Shown here: one piece after another, positions 10,601-19,006 of the stretch
How the letters are laid out: the number at the start of each line of letters is the position of its first letter
Position numbering within the stretch: the stretch's first letter is position 1
Assembly: GCA_001460835.1 (NCBI GenBank)
Contig: CYKH01001755.1
Coordinates: forward strand, 4,929-60,037
DNA length: 55,109 nt
DNA from: Bodo saltans
Lineage: Eukaryota; Euglenozoa; Kinetoplastea; Eubodonida; Bodonidae
Direction: 5' to 3'
Notes under the pieces: generated by a model
What the model was told of the DNA's origin: nothing
Databases searched by the model: none
What the model saw: the letters and a program-made list of their open reading frames with translations, nothing else
Translations under genes and position numbers: made by a program

Positions 10601-11239
10601 GACTGGTTTGCTCGCAACGCACCGCGCGCTGCGTCTTCGTTCGCAAGCTGGTGCACATTGCTGTTGTCGTTTTCGAGTGAATCAGAAGCAAGACTTTTCG
10701 TCGGTGACACTTGGTTTCATACCCTCACTGGAAAGTCACAGAAAATGGTGAAACTGCTAGAAGGAGAAACATTATCGCCAGTGGTTGGGACGACTTCTGT
10801 ATCATCGACGACAACAACGCAACAATCAACAGCAGTAGCGCAATCGCGAGACGTTTTCACGTCGGCCCCTCTGTTTTCTTCGTCTGATGTGGACCGCCGC
10901 TCTCACAATGATGATCGGCAGCGCTCCGACTCACCTAGGAGCCACAACCACAAACGCGCAAGGTCGCCCCCGGAAAGTCATTATCCCTCCGGCGGCATTG
11001 ACGCGCTTTCTGCGCAACTTACCGCTGACGAGCAGTCGGTTCTTGTGAACGTTGGCAGCTCCGTTGGTCAACTGCATGCTGATCCTAGAAAGTTGGAGCT
11101 GCATTGCCATAAGCATCTCGGAAGCTTTCCTAGAGAGCAGCAACTTATTTTGTCGGCCGTGCGCAAAGCTCTACTGCTACAGCAACAGTCGGAGGGAGAG
11201 CCGCGTCAACGAGGAGGAGGAGGAGCCCATCGAAGATGA
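7673..11239 (+). CDS. FCP1-like protein: degenerate HAD phosphatase domain plus BRCT
   Basis: This is a 1188-residue protein starting at ATG 7673 (MATPLTFYIRLEALLQ). The frame stays open upstream only through non-ATG codons. Residues about 35-215 follow the FCP1/SCP phosphatase pattern. TLTAFLDTETLRH stands where the catalytic DxDxT motif should be, HVVIFTTNFSLSAATELI matches the second motif, and SSFVIVDLQQNQ matches the acidic motif. The DxDxT and the DD of true FCP1 are both lost, so phosphatase activity is doubtful. Residues about 325-490 resemble a BRCT domain (LFRGVTFDI, then QDWVAACVNAWCILP), split by an acidic Ser-rich insert. HAD then BRCT is the FCP1 order; FCP1 dephosphorylates the RNA polymerase II C-terminal tail. 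The rest is low complexity, plus an unrecognised folded segment near residues 905-1030. A TQT motif lies at 9809-9817. Confidence 0.55.
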   Translation: MATPLTFYIRLEALLQVVDWGTHTKPTRTTTSGGTTLTAFLDTETLRHIPGAPRQGRVTIHSPAAHSSRNPTTSTTAGTVSVVSFAVFPFADFLLSLLRGIGCHVVIFTTNFSLSAATELIAAAGWSSLSVVSVRDALPQSSPVLAGAPVGIGRRLAGGGAGSTATVRTVVLNTTHLGISSCNWSSFVIVDLQQNQHPAAAVPSYSWSSSLLPYVLQVDHLTVDLVASTVANHQNDRNGNVVSATSLAASSSSKRQQNFQHEKPAQIHVEAVNKLLRAAMTSLGLLYMLHKALRVFELFTSGIASGDVRDHPVDAALPAFGDVRTAIQLAESSLFRGVTFDIQAAGTSLKDNFVTWEATEFALRLREYGASVALLTGSSSSRKAEGQLDEVQPNAASVAAEDHTSLCRHFCVVVSSFAAGSSSTSSSDEENDDEHIDENRRPLAHPVATPSVSPAAMTMTANQDWVAACVNAWCILPCHSTVAFTVASLDELAELNAAAEEDDDDDDDGTGMGEQKEGLYQQSATAARELGENVGVDIHQPLSESTFQFAHHKRLHEFLVAHLMLLLAPPVDCVDAPQGCSSSSSLPPFPRQTLHSILAECHVSSAPLEDSAFLKMMCQEVGFTCADAQQQHEQHNGEEVVCHHQNLFSGFYSRRRSAGLQSNSAGVGGSPISEPSESSISEQVLTHAKRIKETLAYEISKSISRPPRQDAATQTWVVRTASTKTMTDVVTMKNKDPQEAPSPAVYNNNSASSAITLPTGPVVGSKQPAPSNVTAGRKDTGPPVQRRDDGVLPNYGSAPAYRDETTSPRSDPVSSGGSIGFQPLIRNNAHSDAGRGDSRLHHDQSYPYESSTHNNSSHSVPNNFIVPRAARDDNSGFHSKQYEQRDHPRPPTPPKEPPRPDHRIEGMVALANATPAGSIGYAITGDFLPDFITVELPLYAYGLQLDPKTPNKALKAFVSADKRKLEGVTVQLLPAPDWFARNAPRAASSFASWCTLLLSFSSESEARLFVGDTWFHTLTGKSQKMVKLLEGETLSPVVGTTSVSSTTTTQQSTAVAQSRDVFTSAPLFSSSDVDRRSHNDDRQRSDSPRSHNHKRARSPPESHYPSGGIDALSAQLTADEQSVLVNVGSSVGQLHADPRKLELHCHKHLGSFPREQQLILSAVRKALLLQQQSEGEPRQRGGGGAHRR

Positions 11240-11464
11240 CAACTCTTTGGAGGATGATTGCACCCTCGCAGAGGAGGAACACTTCTACAGACAGACAACA
11301 CAGATTATCCATTTGCCACATGACGTTTACTCTTAGTCAGCAAAAAGGATCTGCCCCATCCAAAAATGATCCTGTGCAAGAGTGCGTCGTGATTATTAAC
11401 ACCCTTCTTCTCTCTTCTTTTTGGAAAGAACGAGAACAAGAATTTAGTTTTTACAATCAACAAG

Positions 11465-11764
11465 NNNNNNNNNNNNNNNNNNNNNNNNNNNNNNNNNNNN
11501 NNNNNNNNNNNNNNNNNNNNNNNNNNNNNNNNNNNNNNNNNNNNNNNNNNNNNNNNNNNNNNNNNNNNNNNNNNNNNNNNNNNNNNNNNNNNNNNNNNNN
11601 NNNNNNNNNNNNNNNNNNNNNNNNNNNNNNNNNNNNNNNNNNNNNNNNNNNNNNNNNNNNNNNNNNNNNNNNNNNNNNNNNNNNNNNNNNNNNNNNNNNN
11701 NNNNNNNNNNNNNNNNNNNNNNNNNNNNNNNNNNNNNNNNNNNNNNNNNNNNNNNNNNNNNNNN
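11465..11764. other. Assembly gap (300 N)
   Basis: There are exactly 300 unknown bases, the same length as the second gap in the window, so the size is a placeholder rather than a measurement. Confidence 0.98.
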
Positions 11765-11850
11765 GATTCGTCTTTGTGTAGTTGTTAGGTTGTTTTTTTT
11801 TTTTTGTTTCTATTATGTCCCGTTTGAACGCGCGAAGCATTATTCACCAC

Positions 11851-11887
11851 TTTTTTTTTTTCTTTCTTGCCGTCTTTTGTGAATCAG
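11851..11887 (+). promoter_or_regulatory. Probable trans-splice acceptor for the RRM-YTH gene
   Basis: A T tract followed by tctttcttgccgtcttttgt ends in gaatcag, with AG at 11886-11887, about 70 bases before the ATG at 11958. This fits the pyrimidine-tract/AG acceptor used for spliced-leader addition in kinetoplastids. Confidence 0.5.
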
Positions 11888-11957
11888 TCGACCTCTCACA
11901 CTCTACAGCGAGTTACGCATTCCTGCCAGTTAACGACATTTCCCCCATCTCATCCAA

Positions 11958-13604
11958 ATGGCGGCAAGCACCCAAGCAGTAGCAGCAGCCAATTCCGCTG
12001 CTGCAGCTACTCCTGCATCACCAGCCCAGCCCCATTGCTTTGTCTATGTCAATAACGAACGCGTCGAGCTGATGGAGGATCGTCGTCTTTTCCTCTTGGG
12101 AAAGTATCCTGAAGGTACCATTCTCGTAGATCCCAGTTTTATGCCTCCCCGCCCCGTTCCGATGAGCACCCTTGACGACGAACGCGGCGTTACCCTCCGT
12201 AAACTGCTGCCCAATTCTCATTATCACGCATTCCGTGTGGACCCCAACACCGGAGAGCGTGTCCCAGTGCACGTCCCCATGCGTTATCTAGTTGTTCACA
12301 ATTTGCCCTCCAACGCTACTGCCGAGCTGATTGGCAAGTTTTTCGAACAGTTCGACTTTATCGTCGAAAGCGATATCATTAAGCCGCCAGGGCACCCAAA
12401 TATGTGCAAAGGGCGTGGCTACGTGCAGTTCGCCAACGCAGACACCGTCCGCAATGTTCTGATGCAGTACCGCACGCTGCAGCTCAGCCCCACCATTACT
12501 GCGTGGCTGGACTACTCCGACACGAAGCCAAGAGGCACCACGTCAGCGCCGCCACCGCAGTACCATCAAACGAATACCACAACAACAACGACGGCAGCAA
12601 CAACGACCACCAACGTCGCCTCCACCGCCTCAAGTGGCGGCACCTCTCCGACGGTTGCTGGTGCTCCAGTGATCACATTGCAGACCAGCAGTGGTGCCCC
12701 AGTGTCTGCCTTTGACAACCACCGAAGCAACAACAACAACAGCAACAATCTGGTGGCTGGTCGCGGACCGCTGGTTCACAACAGCAACCACCCTGTGCAG
12801 CAGCATCATAATCATCACCATCATCATACACACGCCCTTCACCACCACCATCACCACCACAGCCATCATCATCAAAGCCACCATACGAACAACACCGGCG
12901 CGGGCAGTGGCTCGATTTTGCCCGCTCCCGCACCCCCGGCAGCAGTGGCGACGACCAACCCTAACACGTACTACTTCGTCACGTACATCTACGAGGAGCA
13001 CATTCAAACCTCAATTCGTGACGGAATTTTCTGGCCCACGAAAACAAATCAACGCACATTCTATCAACCCTTGGAGCACGGTGGGGTGGTGTACCTGATT
13101 TTCTTGTTGATGCACCGCCCGACCCTTTACGGCTACGCCCGCGTAACGTACCGAGACATGGTGAGGAATAAGAGCGCCAACTTCACGTTGGAGTGGATCA
13201 AGCACAGCGTCTTTTCTCTGGAAGCGGATTTAAAGAAGGCGTTCCCGCAGGAAACAATCTTTGGTGCGATGGACGGTACAAGCCTCAAGCCCGACGTGGG
13301 TCAAGCGGTGTGCGACTACCTTGAAGCGCAACCGTCACGTACGATGCCGACCGACTTACCGTACATCAACAACAGCAACTCCAACAGCTCATCATCACCG
13401 ACTGCATCCGGAGCAGGAACGGGTACGACGACAACCTCCACCCCCTCGGTGCAGCGTACAAGCATTTCGACACCAACATCCGCTGGTGGCCCCTCTAATG
13501 CGAACTTCGTTCCCCAACCTCGCAGCGCCCAGAGCCCAACCAGCCAAGGCACCCCACTTGCCCTGCCAAGGTCCCACAGCAGCGGCCGTAAGTCGCCGCC
13601 GTAA
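11958..13604 (+). CDS. RRM plus YTH-domain RNA-binding protein
   Basis: This 548-residue protein carries two RNA-binding domains. Residues about 108-187 form an RRM, with RNP2-like YLVVHNLP and RNP1-like KGRGYVQF. A Thr/Asn/Ser linker with a long His run (about 277-310) follows. Residues about 336-456 match the YTH fold in order: YYFVTYIYEEHIQTSIRDGIF, VVYLIF, YGYARVTYRD, FTLEWIKHSVF and DGTSLKPDVGQAV. YTH domains read N6-methyladenosine through an aromatic cage. One Trp is kept next to DGIF, but the loop after GYAR is short and lacks the second cage Trp. Methyl-A binding therefore cannot be assumed. The likely role is recognition of mRNA or of a modified RNA end. The stop at 13602-13604 is followed by more open sequence in the same frame (separate entry). 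Confidence 0.75.
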   Translation: MAASTQAVAAANSAAAATPASPAQPHCFVYVNNERVELMEDRRLFLLGKYPEGTILVDPSFMPPRPVPMSTLDDERGVTLRKLLPNSHYHAFRVDPNTGERVPVHVPMRYLVVHNLPSNATAELIGKFFEQFDFIVESDIIKPPGHPNMCKGRGYVQFANADTVRNVLMQYRTLQLSPTITAWLDYSDTKPRGTTSAPPPQYHQTNTTTTTTAATTTTNVASTASSGGTSPTVAGAPVITLQTSSGAPVSAFDNHRSNNNNSNNLVAGRGPLVHNSNHPVQQHHNHHHHHTHALHHHHHHHSHHHQSHHTNNTGAGSGSILPAPAPPAAVATTNPNTYYFVTYIYEEHIQTSIRDGIFWPTKTNQRTFYQPLEHGGVVYLIFLLMHRPTLYGYARVTYRDMVRNKSANFTLEWIKHSVFSLEADLKKAFPQETIFGAMDGTSLKPDVGQAVCDYLEAQPSRTMPTDLPYINNSNSNSSSSPTASGAGTGTTTTSTPSVQRTSISTPTSAGGPSNANFVPQPRSAQSPTSQGTPLALPRSHSSGRKSPP

Positions 13605-14030
13605 CCGCCTTCGTCGTTGTCGGAAAGTAGTGAGTGGGGTAGGTCGGGAGTAGTGGTAGTTGTTGTGGTAGTGGTGGTAGTAGTAGTGGTGGTAGTAGTG
13701 GTCGTAAGCGAGGTGGTAGTAGTCGTGGTAGGGGCAACGACAGGTGTTCCACCTGCTCCTCAGCCATTGATGCAAACGCCTCCGCCTGTGGTTCATCGCA
13801 ATCCCAACCAGTACCCAGCACTCCCAGGCAACAACACGATCACCACCACCACCGCCGCCGCCAACACAATGGGCTCTCCTATGGCACATCACCACCACCA
13901 GCACCACATGCACCACCACCACCACCATCACCAACATCATCATCATGTGTCTCATCAGCACCATTTGAACTCCTCGGCTGCTGGTTCTGGTCCGCGAGCA
14001 CACGGTGGTAGTGGAAGGTACGCACGGTAA
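13605..14030 (+). other. Open continuation downstream of the RRM-YTH stop codon
   Basis: After the TAA at 13602-13604 the same frame stays open for about 141 codons to a stop at 14028-14030. The first part translates a GTG/GTA repeat into poly-Val, which is unlikely to be real. The second part (GVPPAPQPLMQTPPPVVHRN, then a His-rich run and SGPRAHGGSGRYAR) has the style of the upstream protein. Across 13650-13735 another phase reads GGSSGRKRGGSSRGRG, which is also protein-like. It may be an extended C-terminus hidden by sequence errors, a decayed tail, or just 3' UTR. Confidence 0.35.
13650..13733 (+). repeat. Degenerate GTG/GTA trinucleotide repeat
   Basis: A run of ggtagtggtggtagtagtag-type triplets with almost no C on the + strand sits just after the RRM-YTH stop. 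Such tracts are prone to slippage and can form G-rich structures in RNA. Confidence 0.85.
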
Positions 14031-14606
14031 ACGGTAATCAAAAAAGAATTTATCGTTAACCAAGAGAGGAAGAGTTAGAGCAGATGACATAGTGTGGGCA
14101 CAGCGTAACAACAAAAAGAAAACGAAACGATCGATGAGAAATGGAGAAATTGATGAAAAAACGACGAGCGTGGAACACAAACAATTGTCAGGTGATGGCA
14201 GGTGATGGCAATTTCACACCGTCACAACCTTCTTTTTTTTTGTTTCGTTTTGCTGTAATTCAAGAAAACCAACGGCGCCTCGCACACGCACTACTGTACG
14301 TGCACACTCGCATCTGATTATCAAAAAAAAAACGCTGCGGCGCAACCCTGAGTTAAGGGGGCAACCGCAGGGGGATGCCATTGCTAATTGCTGTGTCAAC
14401 AAAGTGTGGTGTACGGGGACCTTTTGTGTTTTTTTATGTGCTTCACATCAAGTAAGAAAATCTCTATCACGCCTTTTTATTAAAGAAGACAACACATTCA
14501 CACATGAATGAGCGCCCAACTGCACTGTATCTGTTACTAAGCGTCTGTTATCATTTTCATTTCTCGTCATTTGAGACATAGATAAAAATAGAGAAGCCCG
14601 CCAGTG
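14031..14606. other. 576-base intergenic region
   Basis: I see no gene here. It contains a direct repeat of ggtgatggca near 14191-14212 and a possible 36-base hairpin at 14335-14370 (CTGCGG pairs with CCGCAG, CCCT with AGGG). T-rich stretches upstream of 14607 may hold the next acceptor. Confidence 0.55.
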
Positions 14607-17600
14607 ATGGATTCTGAGTTTGCGTCGCGAATCGCATCGCTGGAGCGATCTATCGGCGCAGTCAGTTCAGATCGAGAGCGTTACTTGTCGTCAGCAGTGT
14701 CGAGTGCATTCACTCGAGGTGCTCACCAACAACAAAATAGCGGCGGTGGTGGGTTCCGAGTGACATTTCCTAGCAACGGAAGTAGTGGCGGCGTTGGGAC
14801 GTCCTTTGCGTCTTCGAACGCCACGGATGACAACAGAAACCCCAACAACAAACATTACGACCCCTCAGCAGTGGCGCAACACTCTTCGCTTCGTAATCAG
14901 CGCCCTGGCGCTGCCTCGTCACACCAAACGCCGCCCGACTACGGCCTCCAGCAGCCGAGCTATGCTGCTGCTTCGGTCGCGGCAACTCAACACCTGTATG
15001 AAGCCGCACCTTTTATGCATTCACAACAGCAGCATTACGGAGCAAACGATTTTGTTGTCGTCGATCCCTATTCTGAGGCATTCAGTGTTTGCCCCAGATG
15101 TGCGCATCTAAGCAAACTAGAAGAATCACTGTCTGCAGTAGACGATCAGTACCGAGCTGAGCTGGAACACTTGCGCAAAATGGTGGCCCAAGTCGACGCA
15201 GATCGTCTCGATGTCGTTCAGCGGCTGAAATCATCCCACGATGACGTGGAAGTCCTTCGCAGTCAAGTGTTAGAGAAGGAGAGACAGTCGTCTGAGTGGA
15301 GGCAGCGTGCTGTGGTGGCCGAGGAGGAACTTAGCGCTGCACAACGAGTCCATTCGTCTGCTCAGTGGGAATGGGAACGTCGTGTAGTGTTTGCACTAGA
15401 AACCATGATGTATGCGTTGGCGACCACCGAAACAGACGCTCGCCTCAATCTGGTCGCATGTGAGCAAGCAAGTCGCAGTGCACTTTGGTCCGTTGCTGAC
15501 GCAGGGCAGCTTGAGCTTCGACGACACAAACAAATAGAAAAACTTCGGAAGGAGCAAGAGCGTTTGGCGACAAAAACACTCACCATGCACGAAGCTGAAG
15601 CTGAGTATCGCCGTGCTATGGATGAAGCGATTCTCTCTGGTCATCAGCAGCAACAGCGAGGCGGCGGCATGGAAGCAAACAGCGGCGGCGGTGGTGGTCG
15701 ACCTCGTGCAGTCCTTACTGCAGTCAGCTCCACTCTTTCTTCTGCACTCTTGACTCAATCACGAAACGTTATGTCGGTGGATCCGCCGAACAGTCGCTCC
15801 AACAGCTTGCACCCGAACACGAAGAAAGCGGCCCCACAACAGCAGCCAGCAGCAGCGGTTGTGGCACCGCAGCTTCTACACCGATGCCTGAGCGACCCAC
15901 ACCTGCCCATTGGCGCCGAGCTTGAAGCCCTTGATGATCGCGACAGTAACTCGCCCGAGCTCGCCGCGGTGTTGGCAGCCAAGGACGATGAGGAAGCCGC
16001 CGCGCGCCAACGATTCACCGATGACGTCAGCTTCGGAGACCTTGAGCTGGAAGAGGATGATACCCTCGGTGTGTCTAACTTGAAGCCGTCGCTACTTCTT
16101 GGCGTTGCTGGTGGTGCCGGTGGTAGTGAGTCCAAACCATCTGCCACGAGCAACAACGACAATGCTGGTAATCTCACGAGCATTTCCCCCTCCTCTGAAC
16201 TGCAGCGTTGGCAGAAACTTCTCGCAGAGTCTGATAACGCAAGGAGGCAACTAGAGGGCCACTTGTTGACGGAGCAGCATTTCTCCAACGAACTTCAATT
16301 TGAAGTAGATGATCTCTCGCGGAGGGATGAAGAGAGCACTGAGGCGTATCGACGAGCAAAGATGGAAATCTCGGAGCTGCAGTTCCGCTTGGAGCTTGCG
16401 CTGCAGTCTCATCGTCGCCTGGAACACCGTGTTGCGGCGTTGATGACCAGCAGCAGCAGCAGCCCGTTGTCTGCGTCGACAGCCACAGCATCACCGCCAT
16501 CGCAGCAAGACGATGTCCTGTTGCTGGAAAAGGAGTTGAAGGTGCTGCGCCAATTGTACACAGCAGCAAAGGAAGACTCCATCGCCGCCCGCAAGGAGTT
16601 GCAGAACATCGAATTGAGCCGCAAAGAAAGTTTTCTTTCTGGTGTAACAGCACCGCCTGCGTTGCACAAAACACTTCGGCCAGATGAGCAAGTTGACGAT
16701 GATGATGAGCATCCACTGGGTAAGATGGTGACATCATTTGTGGTCCCCACTTCCACTCTAGCAAACAGTACGGCTGCTCCATCTGGCGTCACCACCGTGG
16801 TGCCTCCGGTTGCTATCGCCGCGCCACCTCCAACGGCCAAAATGATCGCGGAGGAAGTCCTGCGGATGCTGTCGCCACAATTCTCTCTTATGTCTGATTC
16901 CCTCGCACACATCACAAAGCAGCTCTCTGTGTCCGATGACTTCCTCGTCCCAGCGCTTTCTGGTGGGTCCAAAGATCATGGAGGGATCGACAATTCAACG
17001 AAGGATGAGGGAGGAGCCCCAACCTTGGAGTCTGTGATGGAAACGTCACCTCTTGCAGCACCATCAGCAACAACAACACGAAAGCAGCCTCAATCAAGCT
17101 TCGCGTCGCTGCTCCTTGAGCGTGTTCAGAACGCTGCGCAGGCTCATCAAAGCGCCGTGCGAAACATGCTGGAGTCGTCCATGCATGGCACAGACGTCCG
17201 CATCACTGAACTTTCCGAGCAAATTCGATCGTCGCTGCGTCCAACTCCGAATGTATCGCTGATGGAGACTTCCACCACAATTCCAGTCGGCGGAGACCGG
17301 GGGACCCACCATGGTGGTGGTGGCGTTGCAGGCTTGGCAACTAGTTTGGGAAGCGTCACCCCCGTGGATTACCTGTCGCAAAACTCCACCCCGAGAGTTC
17401 TCGTCCCAGCGCTTCCTCCACCTCAGCAACAGCAAGGGAGCGGCGGCAATTCGTCTCGGGATCAATCACAAATTATTATCCCGCACTCTCTATCAAGTCC
17501 TCTTGCTCCTGGAGGTCAAGCGCCCCAACAACAAAATGATCCAGTGGCATTGTCAAAGCTGCAAGATGCGATTGCGTCGATGCGCAACATCATGCGGAAC

Positions 17601-18713
17601 GTTCTGTTCTCCACCAGCCACAATCAAAAACTGATTGGCGAGAAACTTGATGATCTTACCATCGGTCAACGCGCGCTGATGAATGAATGGAATACCACCG
17701 CCGCATCGTTGTTAGACTCGTCGCAACGTCATGCTCTCCAACTCAGTGCATTCTCGCCCCCACATAGCGGTAGCGGGAGTCATGGTGGTCAGAGTGCTGT
17801 CATGATGGGTAGCCCGACATACGTGAGTCCTACAGACTCAGTAAACATGGGAAGCCCTACAATGCAACATCATCATCATGGGAGTGGCTCGCAAAATACA
17901 GGGCCATCACCCATTCTGCAGCACAATGGTCATTCTTTCCGGCAGAATGGTGGTGGAGGTTCAGTACAGCAACAGCAGCAGCAGTTGATGCCCTCAATCG
18001 CCGCCGCTCAGAACGAATCCAACAATAACACAGCAACGTCTGCAGTGCAGTACTCAGTACCTCCAGCATTGCAACAAAAAGCACTCGCTGCGCTGGCAGC
18101 CCAAAATGCCGCTGTCAATCGTCCACCCCCACAGGCTCTCCACCCCACGCACTTGCAGAACATCACTGACCAGCAACACCAAGAAGCAACGCACGTCATT
18201 GATCAATTTGTGTTAGAAGAAGCGCAACAACAACAGCAGCTTTTTCAGCAGCAGCAGCAATATCACCCAGGTAGTGGTGGTCACTACGTCACAAGTCCGG
18301 CGGCTCCTCCCCTGCCACAATTCTCGAAAGTCACCTCGACGCCGGCACAGCAGCATCACATTCAACAACAGCAGCAGTACTATCAGCAGCAGCAGCACGG
18401 CGTTGCTGTGCCACCGTCAGCTGTGATTGTCGTTCCGTCCCAGCACCTTGGTGGTGCCCAACATGTCCATCGATCCGGATCTCCAGCTCACTCTGGGGAT
18501 CGCAGTTCAAGTCCAGGCGGTGGTGGCGGCAGCAGTGGAAGTGGGCTGCCACCATTGCAACGTCGAGCAAGCCACCGGTGGGACGAAGACGAAGACGATG
18601 AAGGCTCTCCAGTCGTTCCCGTTTCCCGGGCAACAAGTAGCGTAGCCCCAGCAGCTGCAGTAGCTCAGCGAAGTTGGAAAAAGGTGAAGAACCCGTACTC
18701 AGACAGTGACTAG
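14607..18713 (+). CDS. Large coiled-coil protein, Gln-rich C-terminus
   Basis: This is a 1368-residue protein from ATG 14607. A GTG just before it is not a likely start. I do not recognise the family. The first 150 residues are disordered. A lone CPRC (VCPRCAHLSKLEESL) occurs near residue 165 and leads directly into a helical region to about residue 350, with motifs such as QLELRRHKQIEKLRKEQERL. A second coiled coil lies at about 530-690. The last 450 residues are rich in Gln, His and Ser and contain repeated PPPQQQQ- and HHHH-type tracts. The extreme C-terminus has an acidic patch (RWDEDEDDEGSPVVP) and a basic WKKVKNPY. The layout suggests a cytoskeletal or RNP scaffold, but nothing visible fixes the function. 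Confidence 0.8.
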   Translation: MDSEFASRIASLERSIGAVSSDRERYLSSAVSSAFTRGAHQQQNSGGGGFRVTFPSNGSSGGVGTSFASSNATDDNRNPNNKHYDPSAVAQHSSLRNQRPGAASSHQTPPDYGLQQPSYAAASVAATQHLYEAAPFMHSQQQHYGANDFVVVDPYSEAFSVCPRCAHLSKLEESLSAVDDQYRAELEHLRKMVAQVDADRLDVVQRLKSSHDDVEVLRSQVLEKERQSSEWRQRAVVAEEELSAAQRVHSSAQWEWERRVVFALETMMYALATTETDARLNLVACEQASRSALWSVADAGQLELRRHKQIEKLRKEQERLATKTLTMHEAEAEYRRAMDEAILSGHQQQQRGGGMEANSGGGGGRPRAVLTAVSSTLSSALLTQSRNVMSVDPPNSRSNSLHPNTKKAAPQQQPAAAVVAPQLLHRCLSDPHLPIGAELEALDDRDSNSPELAAVLAAKDDEEAAARQRFTDDVSFGDLELEEDDTLGVSNLKPSLLLGVAGGAGGSESKPSATSNNDNAGNLTSISPSSELQRWQKLLAESDNARRQLEGHLLTEQHFSNELQFEVDDLSRRDEESTEAYRRAKMEISELQFRLELALQSHRRLEHRVAALMTSSSSSPLSASTATASPPSQQDDVLLLEKELKVLRQLYTAAKEDSIAARKELQNIELSRKESFLSGVTAPPALHKTLRPDEQVDDDDEHPLGKMVTSFVVPTSTLANSTAAPSGVTTVVPPVAIAAPPPTAKMIAEEVLRMLSPQFSLMSDSLAHITKQLSVSDDFLVPALSGGSKDHGGIDNSTKDEGGAPTLESVMETSPLAAPSATTTRKQPQSSFASLLLERVQNAAQAHQSAVRNMLESSMHGTDVRITELSEQIRSSLRPTPNVSLMETSTTIPVGGDRGTHHGGGGVAGLATSLGSVTPVDYLSQNSTPRVLVPALPPPQQQQGSGGNSSRDQSQIIIPHSLSSPLAPGGQAPQQQNDPVALSKLQDAIASMRNIMRNVLFSTSHNQKLIGEKLDDLTIGQRALMNEWNTTAASLLDSSQRHALQLSAFSPPHSGSGSHGGQSAVMMGSPTYVSPTDSVNMGSPTMQHHHHGSGSQNTGPSPILQHNGHSFRQNGGGGSVQQQQQQLMPSIAAAQNESNNNTATSAVQYSVPPALQQKALAALAAQNAAVNRPPPQALHPTHLQNITDQQHQEATHVIDQFVLEEAQQQQQLFQQQQQYHPGSGGHYVTSPAAPPLPQFSKVTSTPAQQHHIQQQQQYYQQQQHGVAVPPSAVIVVPSQHLGGAQHVHRSGSPAHSGDRSSSPGGGGGSSGSGLPPLQRRASHRWDEDEDDEGSPVVPVSRATSSVAPAAAVAQRSWKKVKNPYSDSD

Positions 18714-19006
18714 GCGCAATGCGCAAGGCCAAGAAGACCAGTGGCAAAAAAAAACACAAATACATTAGAGACGATTTATAGATTTGTTTAGATTCACGGT
18801 AACGAGCGATGCTCCACATGCACGCGCACAAAAGCACATCGCTTTCATTTTATGTTAGAGTACAACCATCCAATTCAAAGTCATTTGGCGCTGGCCCGTG
18901 GCTTTTCTGCGTCACTCTCTGTGCTTTGCAATTCACTGTCGTTGTTATTTCTTTAAAACCACAATTTAAGTGAGAGCAAGAATTTTGAAGGAAACTCGGA
19001 GACAAC

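Larger units (their letters stand above)
11240..11957. other. Intergenic region containing a scaffold gap
   Basis: About 225 bases of sequence precede the gap and about 190 follow it. An acidic reading frame runs on to 11336 in another phase (see findings). After the gap, a T/C tract leads to the probable splice acceptor of the RRM-YTH gene. Any gene inside the gap would be invisible. Confidence 0.7.

Noticed and set aside
12566-13007. Minus-strand frames rich in Val, Met and Leu opposite the His-rich linker
   Set aside because: They are antisense readings of CAC/CAT and ACA repeats within the RRM-YTH gene.
13395-14180. A 261-codon minus-strand open frame
   Set aside because: It covers the end of the RRM-YTH gene and the GTG/GTA repeat in antisense. 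The composition (Arg, His, Tyr and Val runs) is that of a repeat artefact.
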